In this document: in pieces, positions 60,176 to 64,000 of the stretch
Numbering within the stretch: position 1 is the first letter of the stretch
Layout of the letters: every line of letters starts with the position of its first letter
NCBI GenBank assembly: GCA_959347315.1
Contig: OY365806.1
Location: forward strand, 36,078,264 to 36,142,263
Direction of reading: 5' to 3'
Length of the DNA stretch: 64,000 nt
Source of the DNA: Bimastos eiseni
Lineage: Eukaryota; Annelida; Clitellata; Crassiclitellata; Lumbricidae
The notes under the pieces: generated by a model
Told to the model about the DNA's origin: nothing
The model's database searches: none
The model's input: the letters and a program-made list of their open reading frames with translations, nothing else
Position numbers and translations under genes: made by a program

Positions 60176-61943
60176 TTCTTCTGCCAGCTCCTTCTCCACC
60201 TTCATGATCCATCACACTATCACTCCACGTGGTTGACCCAATCTCTCAATGAACGTCATCCAACCTGCTCTGCCTTAAGCCTTCCAAAACAGAATTCAAC
60301 ATAAACATACCTGACTAAATTTTTAAAATCCACAACCCCTCTATGCACCTACTCTCTGTCTGCAACCTTAGTATTACATTTGATTCACATCTCTTCATTT
60401 CTTGTAGCTTAATTTAAAACAGTTATGATGGATATTTTGTACAATCATATTTCAAGATGAAGTAAGTAGTTCAACAACAAAATTATTCCGTCTCAAAATT
60501 TGTTCCACATCTTGAGTTACATGATGTCATTGAAAATGATCCCAAAATAAACCCAATGTTATTAGCAAACTGTTCAATTGCCTGTCCTTCCTTTTCCTAT
60601 TGTCGTTGAAAGTCAGTGGCTCAACCTCTGTGTCAACATTGCATGTAGAAGTACTATAATTTATGTTATATTCTGTAACATATTTATTTTTGGTTAGTAT
60701 GATAATGAACAGAAACATTTCTTAATCTTGCAATTTGTTTATTGTATTTTGATGTGCCTATCAGCATTTAAACCATTGGCTTTGTAAATGCAATGAAAAC
60801 TGCTTGAGGCAAAACAATGCATCTTTCATTCTGTATGCTAAAAACACATTGCACGCATAATATCCTTCAGTTTGTTCTACTCCTTATTTCTTTGATAATT
60901 TAATGAAAGCTGCACTGGGGGGGGGGTTAATTTAACTCCCCAAGTTGGAAATGAACTGGACAGGCTAAAAAATGAATTGGGGGTTTGAATCGTCCCAACT
61001 TGCCCCTCAACAATTCAATCAGTCATTATGGATGACCCCATAGTAAGCCAGCAATCCAGCCTATAAAAGCGACTTAGTTGATAACCATGTGACTTAATTG
61101 AATAAATCACTAAACCAACCGATTAAGTTGGTCGGTAGTTTGTTAGCCACCGATCCTGGGGACTAATTACATCATCGACATGGCTATGTTCATCCCAGTT
61201 GAATACCACAGGAACTAACATTAAGTGACACCTGATCTTATGACCTTACATACAGAAACCAAACAGTGGCAAAGCACTTGACACCTATGGCTGCCTCTTT
61301 GTGGGAGCATAAGACTATTACTCACCTGTATAAATACTCAGAATAAAGCACAAAACAGATGCACATAAAAACCAATTTATATGTGCTCTACCTGCCATTG
61401 GTCATTTCAAACCTAGACATAAAAACACCATCAACAGTTTTAAAACGATCACACGCCGCCACGGTTTCGACTAAACTGTTCACCGACAAGAAAACTTGTA
61501 AATTTACTTGTGTCAACGCCACATATCGCAGCGCAGCACTTGATCACAGAGGCAAATCGACGCCTCAAATATCTTTAAGTAACGATGCCTTGAATGTCTT
61601 CCGATCTGAGCTAGGTCATCAGCAGAGGACAGTCTGGGACAACAACATATGGGTTCCTTAGCAACAGGAACCAGAGTTCTATTTGCTTCCCTCAAGCTCT
61701 TGTAGCAACAAGCGACGCTTGTGTTCCAGTTCCCCTTCACTGGCACTCATCTCGCTGTCCGATGTCTCCCAGCCCTTCTGCAACGGCAACACCGACACAG
61801 AACTATATCAAGTAAGATCAATAAATTTAATGAAATACAATGCTATAAGCAAATCAATGTGTACTAATGGTAAGCTACACAGCAGAATACAACGTCAAGG
61901 AATGAATGTAACGCTGTGCAGCAGGGTGTCTCTTGGCATATAG
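60176..61943. other. No recognisable gene
   Basis: AT-rich, with a G9 run at 60919-60927. The plus frame at 61359-61661 (100 codons) is not recognised. Confidence 0.5.
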
Positions 61944-63640
61944 CAGTGGTTCTCAAACTTTTTGGCATCAAGGCACATTTGAGATCTGTGGAAATCCAGA
62001 CAGCACACAATTGAACAAAAACTAATTTTGCATGCTTAATTTTGAACAATCTTATGGCTGCTGTTTTTAAGTCTTGAAAAAGAAAGCTTAATATTTAAAA
62101 GTTCAACAAAATTATCAAAATAAATCAGAGTAAAGTAGACAAATATTTTTATTTTAACAGTTTAACTTGAACAGATTGAAATGCAACATTTACAATTTTA
62201 CATTTACCATATTAAACATAAGCTGATTATAAACTGTACAAGCTATCGGTGTTAAGAAGACTTGTAATTTGCAAGACCTGTTTAAATGTCAATCAATGTC
62301 AATGTGATCTTTGAGTGTTTTAAATTTATTTTATTAAAACTAATTTACATTACAAATAAAAATATTGATTTACCAATTAATTACAATGATTATAACACGA
62401 ACGACTGTTTATAAGTGCAGACGACAAGCGAATAGCGTGGCAGCTATAGTCAAACGAGACCAATGGCGGATGTTTTATACACGACGGATTGGGAAACCTG
62501 TGACGTATTTGTCATTGCAGAAAATTAGGCCAGCAATAAGTAAAAAAAATAATGCTTTAATAATAAGCTATACAAAATGAATCTTGAAATAAAAAAATAG
62601 TTTTGTGCATCAGTTTAACTTTAACTAAATGACCAGATAGACAGACATACATTTTGTTGGCAGTAGCTACAAACCAGAGTGCTAAACAAGGTAGAGCTGT
62701 ACCGATAGATCGGCAGCACTCATAATCAGCGCCGATTTTAGAGATATCGGCAAGATAATCAACATCGACACTTACATTTTTTTATTATTTCATAATATTA
62801 TTTTCAGTCTTTAAGAGCAAAATTACGACAGCAACATCATTGGGTCAGTGAAGGACAGCATTCCGTTCTATTCCCATAGTGTGTGGCTTCAAACCACCCA
62901 TGCAGTAGGCATTGTGCTAGTGTAAAACATGGGAAAGCTGTTGTGCAGAGTGAGTTGTAGTGCATGGTTAATTACCCTGGACACAGAGATCTCATCTCTG
63001 TCTGGCATTTTTGGCTGAAGTGGCACGTCGTAAAAGGTCTGCCTGTCTGGGGAGGGAATGGCATAATTGCCAGGTTTGTTACAAGGCGTCCAATTACACA
63101 GATATCTCTGTTCTCTCCTCCGTCATGCAAGGTTGACTGACGGTGGGCGGTGTGCCTAATCTGTATAATTGCCTGCCTAGGAATAGTCTCCAACTACATG
63201 TACATGTCTCCTATGGAGCAAGTGTTTTGCTTGTATCATAACAATAGGCAGTAGCCATAGGTCTATCACTTAGAACCGGACATCTTGGGAAACACAATGG
63301 AATAATCGGTAAATTAATTGGTGAAATAATCGATAAAATAATCGGCTAGATAATCGGTATCGGCAATAATCGTTATCGACATACTCGGCAAAAAGTGATA
63401 TCGGTACAGCTCTAAACCAAGGGAAAAGCTTAGATTACAATTTTTAGAATTTTAGATCATTAGAAGAAATATTAAAAGACTGATAAACAGAAAATTTCCC
63501 TTTTTCGTTAAAATAGATACGTTATGCCTACATTTTAGTTTCGTTTGAATATAATTTTTATTGGTTTCATATTTGATTTTTTATTAGCGTCACGGCACAT
63601 TTGGCAGTGCCTTACAGCACACCAGCGTGCCAGTGTGTCC
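61944..63640. mobile_element. CAGTGGTTCTCAAACTTTTTGG element, with nested insertion
   Basis: CAGTGGTTCTCAAACTTTTT at 61944 is the canonical end of a widespread hAT-like non-autonomous element (GGCAC-rich just inside). GTCACGGCACATTTGG...CACACCAGCGTGCC at 63588-63632 fits its opposite subterminal region, though the terminal TTTGAGAACCACTG complement was not found. The element at 62692-63414 lies inside it. The right limit is approximate. Confidence 0.5.
62692..63414. mobile_element. hAT-type MITE with 16-bp TIRs
   Basis: Perfect inverted ends TAGAGCTGTACCGATA (62692-62707; complement 63399-63414). The end fits the hAT consensus YARNG. Flanks AAACAAGG (62684-62691) and AACCAAGG (63415-63422) agree at 7 of 8 bases. 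The subterminal regions are rich in ATCGG/CCGAT repeats (for example 63305-63400). 723 bp, no transposase frame. Confidence 0.87.
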
Positions 63641-63676
63641 AATCCTTCCACACACTCATTCTCCTACTTTGAGTTG

Positions 63677-64000
63677 TTCATTCATTCATTCATTACAGAG
63701 ATTTATATAGCGCCCCTTCACGGTACTACTCAGGAGCACTCCCGACTCCAGCACGGTTAGAAAGAACAGTTTTAAGGCAAGTATAAAATGAATCTGAGCG
63801 GACCCTTGGTGACAACCGCAACGTCAACCGGAGCATGTTCCAGAGCGAGAGGCCAACCACTGAGAACACACAATTCTGCTTAGTAGTTGCACGGGCAAAT
63901 GGGACAATGAGCATGCCTCGCTCAGTAGAGTGGAGACCCAGTACACTCAAAGTAGAGTAACAGAGATCACGTAGAAAGGCAGGGGCGAGACCTAGCAAGG
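63677..64000 (-). pseudogene. LINE ORF2 C-terminus and 3' tail (cut by the window edge)
   Basis: The minus frame ends at the stop at 63726-63728. It reads LAPAFLRDLCYSTLSVLGLH, then RATTKQNCVFSVVGLSLWN, then SDSFYTCLKTVLSNRAGVGS. This is the C-terminal tail of a CR1/Rex-like non-LTR element: AP.FL.DL, R.K...F.V.GP.LWN.LP and F...LKT.LF motifs. The WN-LP box is mutated (WNMLRL), suggesting an inactive copy. The 3' UTR is short: GGAGTCGGGAGTGCTCC, then GGGGCGCTATATAAAT, then (AATG)4 at 63681-63696. The rest lies beyond the right edge. A related tail is at 53694-53830. Confidence 0.8.

Overview
This is a repeat-rich, intron-dominated piece of a metazoan nuclear genome, AT-rich and with no bacterial-type gene packing. 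The only secure host gene is on the minus strand: two spliced immunoglobulin-domain exons (24541-24894 and 7569-7838) that join in the same phase and match the first two Ig domains of the neuronal adhesion protein Turtle/IGSF9. A candidate first coding exon with a signal peptide lies far upstream at 57451-57604. If it belongs to the same gene, nearly the whole window is two giant introns of about 32.6 kb and 16.7 kb plus the start of the next intron (7568 down to 1). The transposon content, the abundance of the octamer TAGGCCTA and foldback elements resembling sea urchin TU elements suggest a marine invertebrate, perhaps an echinoderm or other non-vertebrate deuterostome. That placement is inference only.

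The introns are filled with mobile elements. Non-LTR retrotransposon (LINE) fragments were recognised by reverse transcriptase motifs at about 8.6-9.4 kb (FADD next to a 12-bp minisatellite), 15.5-15.8 kb, 41.1-41.4 kb and 47.6-48.0 kb (FADDT), and at the right edge (63.68-64.0 kb), with a related 3' tail at 53.7 kb. tRNA-derived SINEs or SINE tails occur at 3.3, 18.8, 26.3, 27.3, 38.7, 42.7, 43.1, 54.4, 57.2 and 60.1 kb. Short DNA transposons with inverted ends occur at 8.3, 21.5, 30.2, 42.7, 48.9, 53.2 and 61.9-63.4 kb. Several have CAGRG/TAGAG ends and near-perfect 8-bp target duplications, as expected of hAT-type MITEs. There are nested insertions at 42.7, 47.0 and 62.7 kb.

The most unusual structure is a set of four inverted pairs of minisatellites. 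Short units of 14-16 bp, or a degenerate shorter motif, are tandemly repeated in one orientation, and the same unit recurs in the opposite orientation 0.1-2.4 kb away. They lie at 31.85-33.3 kb (two nested families), 47.0-47.6 kb and 55.2-59.7 kb. Two of the families have similar units built on CAATT followed by a C-run. This is foldback transposon architecture, and it is the best candidate here for something undescribed.

Most long open frames are artefacts of simple repeats (12-bp, 20-bp, 34-bp and 40-bp arrays, CATA/CCAT arrays, trinucleotides). No rRNA gene, no intact tRNA gene, no CRISPR array and no convincing complete protein gene was seen.
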